The notes under the pieces are model-generated. The model searched no databases and was not told where the DNA came from. It saw nothing but the letters and a program-made list of their open reading frames with translations. The translations under genes were made by a program, and so were the position numbers. 61,874 nucleotides of DNA, from NCBI RefSeq assembly GCF_002224125.1, contig NZ_NCSM01000057.1, positions 1 through 61,874 of the forward strand, given 5' to 3'. Positions 25,796-36,037 of this stretch are shown piece by piece (position 1 is the stretch's first letter; every line of letters begins with the position of its first letter). This stretch comes from Streptomyces sp. NBS 14/10 (GTDB lineage Bacteria > Actinomycetota > Actinomycetes > Streptomycetales > Streptomycetaceae).

Positions 25796-26778
25796 CCAGG
25801 GCCTCTCCCCACAAGGACGCCGCGGACAAGGACTCCGCGGACACGGGCACCACGAACACGGGCACCACGAACACGGGCGCCTCGGACAAGGACGCCACGA
25901 ACAAGGGCGCCCTCCACAAGGACGCCCTCCCCGAGGACGCCCCGCTCCAGCACGCCCCACAGGGTGTTGATCCACACCGGCTCGTTCTTCACCGCACCAC
26001 CGCTCACCGGATCGGCCCGCGCCGGGCCGCCATGATCACCGGGGGCGCGGTTGTCGGCTTCGCGGCCGTCGGCGGGCTGGTGCTGGCCGGATGCGACACC
26101 GGAAGCCAGGGAGTGCGCAAGGAAGGACCGGCGCGTACGTCATGGGCCCCGGAGCAGGCCGACTCCCCGGGGTCGTATGTGCACGGCACCTCCCCCACGT
26201 CGACGTCGGCGAAGCAGAAGGTCGACGCCGTCGCGCTGCTCAAGAAGGACCCGAAGGTCAGCGAGCACCTGAAGGCAAACCTCAAGCCCTGCTCGAAGAG
26301 CTCCACGAAGGACTCCCAGAACGACGCCACGCCGAGCGCCGCACCGGACGCTCCGCAGGACGCCACGAAGGACGCTCAGCAGGAGCCGAAGAAGGGCAGC
26401 GCGAAGTCACAGGGCTACCCGATCGACGTGGCCTACGGCCGGCTGACCGGCTCCGCCGCATCCGATCTCGTGGTCAATGTGATGACCTGCACCGAGGGTT
26501 TCGGCCTCGGCTCGTACGTGTACCGCAAGGTGGGCGGGACGTATGAGAACGTTTTCGCGGACGAGCGCCCGCCCGTCTACGCAGACACCACCAAGGGCAG
26601 CCTCCGCGTCACCAAGTTGGTCTACGCCTCCAACGACTCGGTCTGCTGCCCCTCGAGCGAGGACGTGACGACGTACCGGTGGGCCGAGACGCGCCGGGAG
26701 TTCCTCGTGACCGACCGCAAGACCAAAAACGTCAGCGAGGACGAATCGCCCGCGCCCGACGACGGAACGGAAGGCTGA
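25783..26778 (+). CDS. cseA: Lipoprotein CseA, negative modulator of the SigE pathway
   Basis: Lies between sigE and cseB; in S. coelicolor CseA is an extracytoplasmic lipoprotein that dampens sigE expression. A lipobox LAGC (Cys104) follows a hydrophobic segment MITGGAVVGFAAVGGLVL preceded by RR (80-81). The C-terminal domain includes PIDVAYGRLTGSAASDLVVN and DSVCCPSSEDVTTYRW. The GTG at 25783 has a G-rich ribosome site and overlaps the sigE stop, but then ~80 residues of Asp/Lys/Thr repeat (TGTTNTGTTNTGASDKDAT) precede the signal peptide. The functional start may be ATG 26032, which lacks a clear ribosome site. Confidence 0.8.
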   Translation: MRGLTRASPHKDAADKDSADTGTTNTGTTNTGASDKDATNKGALHKDALPEDAPLQHAPQGVDPHRLVLHRTTAHRIGPRRAAMITGGAVVGFAAVGGLVLAGCDTGSQGVRKEGPARTSWAPEQADSPGSYVHGTSPTSTSAKQKVDAVALLKKDPKVSEHLKANLKPCSKSSTKDSQNDATPSAAPDAPQDATKDAQQEPKKGSAKSQGYPIDVAYGRLTGSAASDLVVNVMTCTEGFGLGSYVYRKVGGTYENVFADERPPVYADTTKGSLRVTKLVYASNDSVCCPSSEDVTTYRWAETRREFLVTDRKTKNVSEDESPAPDDGTEG

Positions 26779-26788
26779 AGATAAGGCC

Positions 26789-27493
26789 GTGGCCGAAACC
26801 CATGTGCTCTTCGTCGAGGACGACGACGTCATCCGCGAGGCCACCCAGCTCGCCCTGGAGCGCGACGGCTTCGTCGTCACCGCCGCCCCGGACGGGCTGA
26901 CCGGGCTGGAGCGGTTCCGGGCCGACCGGCCCGATATCGCGCTGCTCGATGTGATGGTCCCGGGGCTTGACGGGGTGAGCCTGTGCCGCCGGATCCGCGA
27001 TGAGTCCACCGTGCCCGTGATCATGCTGTCGGCGCGCGCCGACTCGATCGACGTGGTGCTCGGCCTGGAGGCCGGGGCCGACGACTATGTGACCAAGCCC
27101 TTCGACGGCGCGGTCCTGGTCGCCCGGATCCGCGCCGTACTGCGCCGCTTCGGGCACGCCAGCGGACCGGGCCGGGGCGCGGAGGCGGAACCCGACGAGC
27201 CCGAGGGCGGAGTGCTGCGCTTCGGCGACCTGGAGGTGGACCCGGAGGGGATGGAGGTCCGCCGGGCCGGTCAGCAGGTGGCGCTGACGCCGACAGAGAT
27301 GCGGCTGCTGCTGGAGTTCTCGGCCGTACCGGGCACCGTGCTCTCCCGCGACCGGCTGCTGGAGCGGGTATGGGACTACGGCTGGGGCGGTGACACCCGG
27401 GTCGTGGACGTCCATGTGCAGCGGCTGCGCGGAAAGATAGGCCAGGACCGGATCGAGACGGTCCGCGGCTTCGGTTACAAGCTCAGGGGCTGA
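26789..27493 (+). CDS. cseB: OmpR-family response regulator CseB
   Basis: 234 aa. Receiver with FVEDDD acidic pocket, phosphoacceptor in ALLDVMVPG and Lys in YVTKPF; C-terminal winged helix (VALTPTEMRLLLEFSAVPGT, VDVHVQRLRGKIG). Partner of CseC. When phosphorylated it activates the sigE promoter in S. coelicolor. GTG start with AAGATAAGG upstream; 10 bases after cseA and 7 before cseC. Confidence 0.94.
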   Translation: MAETHVLFVEDDDVIREATQLALERDGFVVTAAPDGLTGLERFRADRPDIALLDVMVPGLDGVSLCRRIRDESTVPVIMLSARADSIDVVLGLEAGADDYVTKPFDGAVLVARIRAVLRRFGHASGPGRGAEAEPDEPEGGVLRFGDLEVDPEGMEVRRAGQQVALTPTEMRLLLEFSAVPGTVLSRDRLLERVWDYGWGGDTRVVDVHVQRLRGKIGQDRIETVRGFGYKLRG

Positions 27494-27500
27494 GCCGGGG

Positions 27501-28799
27501 ATGGTGAGGCTCGCCCTGCGCTCGGGGCTGCGTTGGAAGGTCAGTCTGGCGATCGCGGCCGTGAGCGCGCTGGTCGCCATCGCGCTGAGCCTGGTCGTGC
27601 ACAACGCGGCCCGCGTCTCGATGCTCGACAACAGCCGCGCGGCGGTGAACGACCAGGTGCAGGCCGCCCAGCGGATGTACGAGAAGTACCGGATTCTCGG
27701 GTTCGGCGCGAAACTCGACGACAAGCGGCTTCCCGAGCAGCTGAAGAAGGAGGCGGCGCGCGGGCTGCGCGCCACCTACCTGGGGGACATGGGCACCGGC
27801 ACCCCCGAGGTGTGGGCGTCGGTGCCGCTGCGGGACGGCAGGGTGCTGTCCGTACACACCCAGTTCAAGGACCGTGCCCGGGTGCTGGACGACCTCGACC
27901 GGGTCCTCGTCCTCGGCTCGGTGTCGGTGGTGATGGGCGGTATCGCGCTGGGTGTGCTCATCGGCGACCAGCTCTCCCGGCGGCTGCGCAAGGCCGCCAC
28001 CGCGGCCCGCAAGCTCGCCGAGGGCGACTCCGAGGTCCGGGTACGGGAGGCGATCGGCGGCCGGGTGCGGGACGAGACCGACGACCTGGCGCGCGCGGTC
28101 GACGGCATGGCCGAGGCGCTGCAGCAGCGGCTGGAGGCCGAGCGGCGGGTGACGGCCGATATAGCGCATGAGCTGCGCACCCCCGTCACCGGCCTGCTCA
28201 CCGCCGCCGAACTGCTGCCGCCGGGGCGCCCGACCGAGCTCGTACGGGACCGGGCGCAGGCAATGCGCCAGCTCGTCGAGGACGTCCTGGAGGTCGCCCG
28301 TCTCGACGGCTTCGCGGAGCGCGCCGAACTGCAGGAGATCGCCCTCGCCGAGTTCGTCACCCGCCGGGTCCGGGTCGCGGCCCCCGACGCCCGGGTCACC
28401 GTGTTGCGGGACGCCCATGTCTCCACCGACCCGCGCCGCTTGGAGCGAATAATCGGCAACCTCCTGGCCAACGCCGCCCGGCACGGCAAGCCCCCGTTCG
28501 AGGTCACGGTGGAGGGGCGGGTGCTGCGCGTCCGCGACCACGGGCCCGGCTTCCCCGAGGCACTGCTGAAGGACGGGCCGAGCCGCTTCCGCACCGGCAG
28601 CAAGGACCGGGCCGGCACCGGACACGGCCTGGGCCTGACCATCGCGGTGGGCCAGGCGCGCGTCCTGGGCGCCCGGCTGACGTTCCGCAACGCCGAGCCG
28701 ACGGCGGAGGGGCAGGAGGGCGCGGTCGCGGTGCTGTGGCTGCCGGAGTCCGCGCCCACCAATACGGGCAGCTTCCCGGTCATCGAGGTGCTGGACTGA
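27501..28799 (+). CDS. cseC: Sensor histidine kinase CseC
   Basis: 432 aa. Two transmembrane helices (about residues 15-38 and 133-155) bracket an extracytoplasmic sensor loop of ~95 residues; HAMP linker; H-box DIAHELRTPVTGLL; N-box IIGNLLANAARHG; G-boxes VRDHGPGFPE and GTGHGLGLT. It senses cell-envelope damage and phosphorylates CseB. Last gene of the operon, followed by a strong hairpin terminator. Confidence 0.94.
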   Translation: MVRLALRSGLRWKVSLAIAAVSALVAIALSLVVHNAARVSMLDNSRAAVNDQVQAAQRMYEKYRILGFGAKLDDKRLPEQLKKEAARGLRATYLGDMGTGTPEVWASVPLRDGRVLSVHTQFKDRARVLDDLDRVLVLGSVSVVMGGIALGVLIGDQLSRRLRKAATAARKLAEGDSEVRVREAIGGRVRDETDDLARAVDGMAEALQQRLEAERRVTADIAHELRTPVTGLLTAAELLPPGRPTELVRDRAQAMRQLVEDVLEVARLDGFAERAELQEIALAEFVTRRVRVAAPDARVTVLRDAHVSTDPRRLERIIGNLLANAARHGKPPFEVTVEGRVLRVRDHGPGFPEALLKDGPSRFRTGSKDRAGTGHGLGLTIAVGQARVLGARLTFRNAEPTAEGQEGAVAVLWLPESAPTNTGSFPVIEVLD

Positions 28800-28806
28800 C
28801 GTAACG

Positions 28807-28848
28807 ACGTAACGCGTGAGGCGCGCGCCCGCGCCTCACGCGTTACGT
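28807..28848. terminator. Bidirectional terminator between cseC and the efflux gene
   Basis: Perfect 19-bp stem (28807-28825 with 28830-28848), loop CGCC, between convergent genes. The ACGTAACG at its 5' base is duplicated in tandem, and GGACTG/CAGTCC (28793-28798/28849-28854) would extend the stem outside that duplication. Confidence 0.8.
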
Positions 28849-28865
28849 CAGTCCATCCAGCCGGA

Positions 28866-30647
<1,782 letters not shown>

Positions 30648-30691
30648 TTCTGTTCGGCCGCGTACGGCCCCCACGACCACAGGAGAGCACC

Positions 30692-31291
30692 ATGGGCAAC
30701 ACACCGCAGGCGCGCCGGGGCGACACCCGGCAGCGCATCCAGGACGTGGCCTTGGAGCTCTTCGCCGAGCAGGGCTACGAGAAGACCTCGCTACGCGAGA
30801 TCGCCGAGCGGCTCGAGGTCACCAAGGCCGCGCTGTACTACCACTTCAAGACCAAGGAAGACATCCTCATCAGCCTGTTCCAGGACCTGGCCCGGCCGCT
30901 GGACGAACTGCTCGCCTGGGGCCAGCAGCAGCCCCGCACCCTGGAGACCAAGCAGGAGCTGATCCGCCGCTACAGCGTGGCCCTCGAAAGCGCCCTCCCG
31001 CTGTTCCGGTTCATGCAGCAGAACCAGGCCGCGATGAGCCATCTGCGCCCCGGCGAAACCCTCAAGGACCGGATGATCGGCCTGAGCGACCTGCTGAGGG
31101 ACCCGAACGCCCCGCTGACCGACCAGGTCCGCAGCCTCAGTGCGATCTTCGTCATGCATACGTCCCAGTTCGCCATGCAGCACATCGACGTCGGCCCCGA
31201 GGAAAAGCGGAAGGCCGCCCTCGAGGTCGCCCTCGATCTGCTGGCACAGGCACATCCGCAGGAGAGGTCCGACACCCCGGACGCGGCCTGA
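30692..31291 (+). CDS. TetR-family regulator of the divergent efflux pump
   Basis: 199 aa. TetR helix-turn-helix (IQDVALELFAEQGYEKTSLR, LEVTKAALYYHFKTKEDIL) and a divergent C-terminal ligand domain. ATG at 30692 with AGGAGAG upstream. Its position divergent to a DHA2 pump with paired palindromes between them makes it the probable repressor, derepressed by pump substrates (inference). Confidence 0.88.
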   Translation: MGNTPQARRGDTRQRIQDVALELFAEQGYEKTSLREIAERLEVTKAALYYHFKTKEDILISLFQDLARPLDELLAWGQQQPRTLETKQELIRRYSVALESALPLFRFMQQNQAAMSHLRPGETLKDRMIGLSDLLRDPNAPLTDQVRSLSAIFVMHTSQFAMQHIDVGPEEKRKAALEVALDLLAQAHPQERSDTPDAA

Positions 31292-31391
31292 TACGGGGCC
31301 CGGGGGCCGCAGCACGGGAAGGCCGCAGCAGGGCCACGCGTTTGACGGGGCCCGCCCCGTGCCGGGCCCCGTCAGAAAACACATCAGGTCA

Positions 31392-31474
31392 GTTCAGCGC
31401 GTCAGGCCTTCAGTGCGTCAGGCCTTCAGTGCGCCAGACCGTTCAGTACGCCAGACCGTTCAATCCGTCAGACC
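31392..31474. repeat. Five 16-17-bp tandem repeats overlapping the M23 gene stop
   Basis: Units at 31392, 31409, 31425, 31441 and 31458, variants of GTTCAGTGCGTCAGGCC; the last holds the reverse-strand TGA (31468-31470). No ORF inside. Confidence 0.85.
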
Positions 31475-32325
31475 TTGACGCCGTGCGAGCGCAGGAAGGC
31501 CAGCGGCTCGAGGGCCGAGCCGTAGTTCGGCGTCGTACGGATCTCGAAGTGCAGGTGCGGACCGGTCGTGTTGCCGGTGTTCCCGGAGAGGCCTATCTCC
31601 TGACCGGTCCCCACGGTCTGGCCCACCGACACCTTCACCAGCGACAGGTGCGCGTACTGCGAGTACGTGTTGTCGGCGTGCTTGATGACGATGGCGTTGC
31701 CGTACGCCGGGCCGTCACCGGCGCCGTTGCCGCCGGCCTTGACCACCACACCACCGTGGACGGCGCGCACCGAGGTGCCGGACGGCACGACGAAGTCCTG
31801 CCCGCTGTGGTTGTGCGCCCACAGGTTGCCCGCGAGCCCGAAGGAAGCGCCGATCTGGTAGGAGGCGACCGGCGTCACCCAGGAGGCGGCCTTGGCCTCG
31901 GCGGCCTTCTTGGCGGCCTCGGCAGCCTTCTGGCGAGCCTCGGCGGCCTGCCGCGCCTTCGCCGCGGCCTCCGCCGCCGCCTTCTTCTCCGCGGCCTTCT
32001 TCGCGGCGGCCTGCTCAGCGGCCTTCTTCTTCGCCGCGGCCTCCTTGGCGGCCTTCTCGGCCGCCGCCTTCTTCGCGGCCGCCTTCTCGGCGTCGATCGC
32101 CTTCTGCAGGGCGTCCGCCTGCGCCTGCACCGACTTGCTCAGGTCACTGGCCGGAGCCACCGACAGCACACCGTTGCCCTGTGCCGCGTCCGCGGCGAAC
32201 GCGCCGCCCGCCCCCAGCGCCAGCGAGGCCCCCATGCCCGCGGCCAGCACGGCGGCGCGGGTACGCAGAACGGACTTGCTTGATTTTCGGGATGTGAGGT
32301 GCCGGGATTTGGCGTGCGGGGACAT
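31468..32325 (-). CDS. Secreted M23-family peptidoglycan endopeptidase with coiled-coil segment
   Basis: 285 aa. Signal peptide (RAAVLAAGMGASLALGAGGAFAA), then a ~90-residue Ala/Lys/Glu coiled coil, then an M23 (LytM) zinc peptidase domain with HNHSGQDF and HLHFEIR metal/catalytic motifs. It should cleave peptide cross-links in the wall during growth or division. The ATG at 32325 follows GGAGGTAA; a longer in-frame ORF upstream is a shadow. In this core segment it normally lies near clpC and lsr2; here a ~22-kb island separates them. Confidence 0.93.
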   Translation of the reverse strand: MSPHAKSRHLTSRKSSKSVLRTRAAVLAAGMGASLALGAGGAFAADAAQGNGVLSVAPASDLSKSVQAQADALQKAIDAEKAAAKKAAAEKAAKEAAAKKKAAEQAAAKKAAEKKAAAEAAAKARQAAEARQKAAEAAKKAAEAKAASWVTPVASYQIGASFGLAGNLWAHNHSGQDFVVPSGTSVRAVHGGVVVKAGGNGAGDGPAYGNAIVIKHADNTYSQYAHLSLVKVSVGQTVGTGQEIGLSGNTGNTTGPHLHFEIRTTPNYGSALEPLAFLRSHGVKV

Positions 32326-32798
32326 AGGCGGATTACCTCCGGAAACATGAGTGAGCCCCGGCCGGGGACCGGAACGGACGTTCTTTCGTAACCCGCCCCG
32401 ACCATCAGGCCAACCCGCATCACTACTAATCCGCGCCGTACGAAAAGCGGTCGCAGCCACAATTCATCCGCGGCTCCGATCACGCCCAGATATTCGCGAT
32501 CAGGTGCCCCAGAGTCCGGATCATGTACCCCCAATCACTGCCTTGACCTGGCACAATGATCGATCGGACAGCCACCTACGAAAACTCGCCCCAAACTTCC
32601 GACCGCACGCGCACTCCACCGTCGAAGGCATTCACTAATTTCCGTAGTAGAGCCCCGGCGCCCTGTGTGCGATATCACCGCGCCATAAGATCACCGATCA
32701 TCCTTCCCGGGCATCCCCGGGCTTCGATGTCCGTTTCGGGACCAAAGACCATACGGTCCGGTACGCTGTCCGCACCAAACCATCGGGGGGATGGGAAC
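32326..32798. other. 473-base gap between M23 peptidase and NACHT gene
   Basis: Divergent control region. It holds a 12-bp palindrome CCCCGGCCGGGG (32356-32367) in the M23 leader, a TAGTAG-like -10 for the M23 gene, and a TACGCT-like -10 (32762-32767) ~35 bases upstream of the NACHT start. No c-di-AMP riboswitch core was found, and the open frame from 32556 lacks a ribosome site. Confidence 0.5.
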
Positions 32799-35700
32799 GT
32801 GGATCCCGCAACCATCGGCGCTCGCCTCACCTCGGCCGTCGTCACGCCGCTGATCAAGAAGCTCTTCGTGCAGGAGGCGCCGGGCGCCGGTCTGGCCGAC
32901 AAGCCGGTCCGCGTCTCGGGGCTCGTCTCGTTCAAGGGCGAGAAGCGCACCCTGACGGAGAAGAACCTCCACAAGATCGCCGCCCAACTGGTCGAGCGCG
33001 CGGTGCAGTCCGCGGGACAGGGCGAGCGGCCGATCCCCGCGGACGAGGACGAGGTGCTGGCCGACGCCCTGGCCCGGACCCTCCACGCGCTGGGCGATCT
33101 GGCCATGGACGACGTCCAGGCCGTCCACCTCGGCCCGGAGCGGCTGGCCAAGGACCTCCGGCAGGCCGCCGGCCGCCCCGACGACCAGCTCTCCCTGGCC
33201 GCCTCCCGCCTCTACAACCTCCTCCTGCACACCGCCTGCCTGCACATCCTGCACTTCTTCACCCAGCGCTCGACCTTTGTCCCCCGCACCCTGGTCGAAC
33301 AGAGCGGCCGGCTCACCGACCTCATCACCAAGATCGACATCCTGATCGAGCGGATCCCCTCCCAGTCGGCCGAGGACGCGGGCTTCGAAAAGGACTACGC
33401 CGACTTCGTACAGAAGAAGTACGGGACGCTGACCATCGTCGGCATCGACCTCAGCCACGCGGAGGCCAGCTGGCCCCTGGATGCGGCGTATCTCAGCCTT
33501 GAGGCGATCGCCCCGGCCCGCGACCGGTCCGCGACGGCGCTCGGCGGGCAGATCGCCGCCGCCGAGGCCGCCGACATCGAAGCCGCCAACATCGAAGCCA
33601 CGGAGGCGGCCGCCACCCTCAGCTCCACAGAGGCCGCCGCCACCCTCAGCTCCACAGAGGCGGCCGCCCCGCTCAGCTCCACGGAGGTCATGGCCGCCCT
33701 CGAAGAGCTCGCCGAAGAGGTCGCCGCCGACGCCGCCGAGTCCCCCGTCCCCGCCGACCAGGCCCTGTCCGGCCACAGCCGGGTCCTGCTGCGCGGCGTC
33801 GCGGGCTCGGGCAAGACCACCCTCGTCCAGTGGCTCGCCGTCTGCGCCGCCCGCCAGGAGCCGCCGCGCGGCATGGAGCAGCTGATCGGCCGGGTCCCCT
33901 TCGTCCTGCCCCTGCGCACCATCGCCCGCCAGGAGACCCTCCCCACCCCCGACCGCTTCCTCGCCGCTGTCCACAACCCCCGGCACGGCGCCCAGCCCGA
34001 CGGCTGGGCCGACCGCGTGCTGAGCGCCGGGCGCGGGCTGCTGCTCATCGACGGCATCGACGAGATCCCCGACCGCGACCGGGAGCGCACCCGCGTCTGG
34101 TTGAGCGATCTGCTCCTCGCCTTCCCCGACAACCTCTGGCTGGTCACCTCCCGCCCCTCCGCCGTCGCCGACAACTGGCTGGAGACCGAAGGCTTCGCCG
34201 AGTTCGCCCTGGCCCCCATGAGCCACGACGACCTCGGCGCCTTCATCGACCGCTGGCACGACGCCGCCCGCGCGACCTGCCGTACGGACGAGGACCGCGC
34301 CGCCCTCGACGGCTACCAGTCGGCCCTGCACACCGCTGTACGCACCAAACCGGACCTCGGACTCCTCGCCACCAACCCCCTGATGTGCGGCCTAATCTGC
34401 GCCCTGCACCGGGCCCGCCGCGGCTATCTGCCGCCCGGCCGCAAGGCGCTGTACGACGCGGCACTGTCCATGCTGCTCGCCCGGCGCGACACCGAGCGTC
34501 ACATCTACGCCCCCGGCGACGTCCAGCTCGACGAGGAGCCGCAGGTCCAACTCCTCCAGCGGCTCGCGTACTACCTCATCCGCAATGGTGAGGCGGAGCT
34601 CGACCGCGCCCAGGCGGAGCGCATCATCGACGACGCGCTCCCCTCTGTCCCCGCAGCCGCCGCGCTCGGCGACGCCCCACGCATCCTGAGCCACCTGCTG
34701 CTGCGCAGCGGTCTGCTCCGCGAACCGACCGTCGGCACGATCGACTTCGTCCATCGCACCTTTCAGGACTTCCTCGGGGCAAAGGCGGCCGTGGAGGAGG
34801 AGGACTTCGGGATGCTCGTCGGGCACGCCACCGACGCCCAGTGGGAGGACGTCATCCGCATGTCGGTCGCACACGCCCGCCCACGGGAACGGGCGAAGAT
34901 CCTCACCAAGCTGCTGTCGCAGGTGCAGAAGAACCCCGAGTCGGCCCTCCGCATCTACCTGCTCGCCCTGGCCTGCCTGGAACACGCGCCCGATCTGGAC
35001 CCCCAGGTGCGCGACAAGGTCACCCACCTCGCCGTTGGCCTCATCCCGCCCCACACCCCGCAGCAAGCCCGCAACATCGCCACGGTGGGACCCCTGGTCC
35101 TGGAGCTCCTGCCGCCACCGGCCGAACTCACCGAAGTCCAGGCCCACCGCTGCGTGGTCACCGCCTCCTACATCGCCACCGACGCGGCCATCCCCTATCT
35201 GTCCCGGTTCACCGACCACCCCGCGCTGCTGGTCCGCTCACAGCTCACCACGAGCTGGGGGCGGTTCGACACCGAGCGCTACTTCACCGAGGTGATCGCC
35301 CGTCTCGACCCGGACGACCTGTATTTCGTCGCCGAGTCGCAGGAGCATCTGCGTCTGCTGGACAGCATGGGCGGTGTGTCCAAACTCCTGCTGCGCGGCG
35401 ACTTCAGCGAGGACGACCTGCGCACCAGCCACTCCCTCGGCCAGGTCACCCATCTGAGGCTGGACCGAAACGACGTCCTCACCGATCTGAGTGCCCTCAC
35501 CCATCTGTCGGGCCTGCGCGCCCTCGTGCTCACCAGGTGCCCCAGGGCCCGAGACCTCACCCCGCTGTCCGAGCTGTCGCTCCAGAGCCTCGACTTCGCC
35601 CCGTTGCCCAGCGGTCAGGCCGGAGGGCCGCTCCCCATTGGTCTGGGCATGCTGACGACGCTCCGGCAGCTGAAGATCGACATCGCCAGCGTCGGCCACC

Positions 35701-35996
35701 TGCCGTACCGCTTCTTCCCCCGCCGGATCACCTGGCTCGACCTGCACGTCCACGGACCGGATCAGGACACCACCTGGATCGCCGAGGCGTTCCCCGAACT
35801 CCGCCAGTTGGGCATCACCTTCCGGAACACCGGCTCGCATACAGCCCGGCTCGACCTGGCCCCCCTGGCCGCCCTTCCCGCCCTCGAGGCCGTCACCGTG
35901 GCAGCCGCGGAGATCACCGGCGCCGAATCCCTCACCGATGTCACCGTCACGGCGCTCGACACCGCGCCACCGCTCACGGGCCTCCCGGCCAGGTGA
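32799..35996 (+). CDS. NACHT-domain NTPase with C-terminal leucine-rich-like region (bacterial NLR)
   Basis: 1065 aa. Helical N-terminal domain (1-~270), a linker with LSSTEAAA repeats (~265-300), then NACHT: P-loop GVAGSGKTT (333-341), Walker B LLLIDGIDE (414-422), sensor-type LWLVTSRPS, and winged-helix region through TIDFVHRTFQDFLGAKAA. The last ~230 residues have irregular leucine repeats (THLRLDRNDVLTDLSALTHL). STAND NTPases of this build act as threat sensors, several in anti-phage defence; the trigger is unknown. GTG at 32799 with GGGGGGAT upstream. A degraded paralogue lies at 53.5-54.2 kb. Confidence 0.88.
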   Translation: MDPATIGARLTSAVVTPLIKKLFVQEAPGAGLADKPVRVSGLVSFKGEKRTLTEKNLHKIAAQLVERAVQSAGQGERPIPADEDEVLADALARTLHALGDLAMDDVQAVHLGPERLAKDLRQAAGRPDDQLSLAASRLYNLLLHTACLHILHFFTQRSTFVPRTLVEQSGRLTDLITKIDILIERIPSQSAEDAGFEKDYADFVQKKYGTLTIVGIDLSHAEASWPLDAAYLSLEAIAPARDRSATALGGQIAAAEAADIEAANIEATEAAATLSSTEAAATLSSTEAAAPLSSTEVMAALEELAEEVAADAAESPVPADQALSGHSRVLLRGVAGSGKTTLVQWLAVCAARQEPPRGMEQLIGRVPFVLPLRTIARQETLPTPDRFLAAVHNPRHGAQPDGWADRVLSAGRGLLLIDGIDEIPDRDRERTRVWLSDLLLAFPDNLWLVTSRPSAVADNWLETEGFAEFALAPMSHDDLGAFIDRWHDAARATCRTDEDRAALDGYQSALHTAVRTKPDLGLLATNPLMCGLICALHRARRGYLPPGRKALYDAALSMLLARRDTERHIYAPGDVQLDEEPQVQLLQRLAYYLIRNGEAELDRAQAERIIDDALPSVPAAAALGDAPRILSHLLLRSGLLREPTVGTIDFVHRTFQDFLGAKAAVEEEDFGMLVGHATDAQWEDVIRMSVAHARPRERAKILTKLLSQVQKNPESALRIYLLALACLEHAPDLDPQVRDKVTHLAVGLIPPHTPQQARNIATVGPLVLELLPPPAELTEVQAHRCVVTASYIATDAAIPYLSRFTDHPALLVRSQLTTSWGRFDTERYFTEVIARLDPDDLYFVAESQEHLRLLDSMGGVSKLLLRGDFSEDDLRTSHSLGQVTHLRLDRNDVLTDLSALTHLSGLRALVLTRCPRARDLTPLSELSLQSLDFAPLPSGQAGGPLPIGLGMLTTLRQLKIDIASVGHLPYRFFPRRITWLDLHVHGPDQDTTWIAEAFPELRQLGITFRNTGSHTARLDLAPLAALPALEAVTVAAAEITGAESLTDVTVTALDTAPPLTGLPAR

Positions 35997-36002
35997 CAGC
36001 TG

Positions 36003-36037
36003 GCGACCACATGATTCTCTGACTAGAGTCAGAGAAT
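36003..36037 (+). promoter_or_regulatory. Leaderless promoter inside a perfect palindrome (MarR operator)
   Basis: 24-base perfect palindrome 36014-36037 (arms ATTCTCTGACT and AGTCAGAGAAT, AG at centre). Its core contains TAGAGT (36024-36029), a -10 element exactly 6 bases before the ATG at 36036, so the transcript would be leaderless and the palindrome would cover -10, start site and start codon. Strong candidate for autorepression by the encoded MarR domain. Confidence 0.75.

Noticed and set aside
31392..31474. CRISPR-like array
   Set aside because: Units are contiguous 16-17-base repeats without unique spacers and no cas genes are present; the other tandem repeats fail for the same reason.
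32326..32560. c-di-AMP (ydaO) riboswitch upstream of the M23 peptidase
   Set aside because: Expected from the disA context and from other Streptomyces wall hydrolases, but the conserved GGGGTGAA and CCGAACCCG-type cores are not present.
32556..32798. 81-codon N-terminal extension of the NACHT protein
   Set aside because: No ribosome site, unconserved composition, and a strong GGGGGGAT before GTG 32799.
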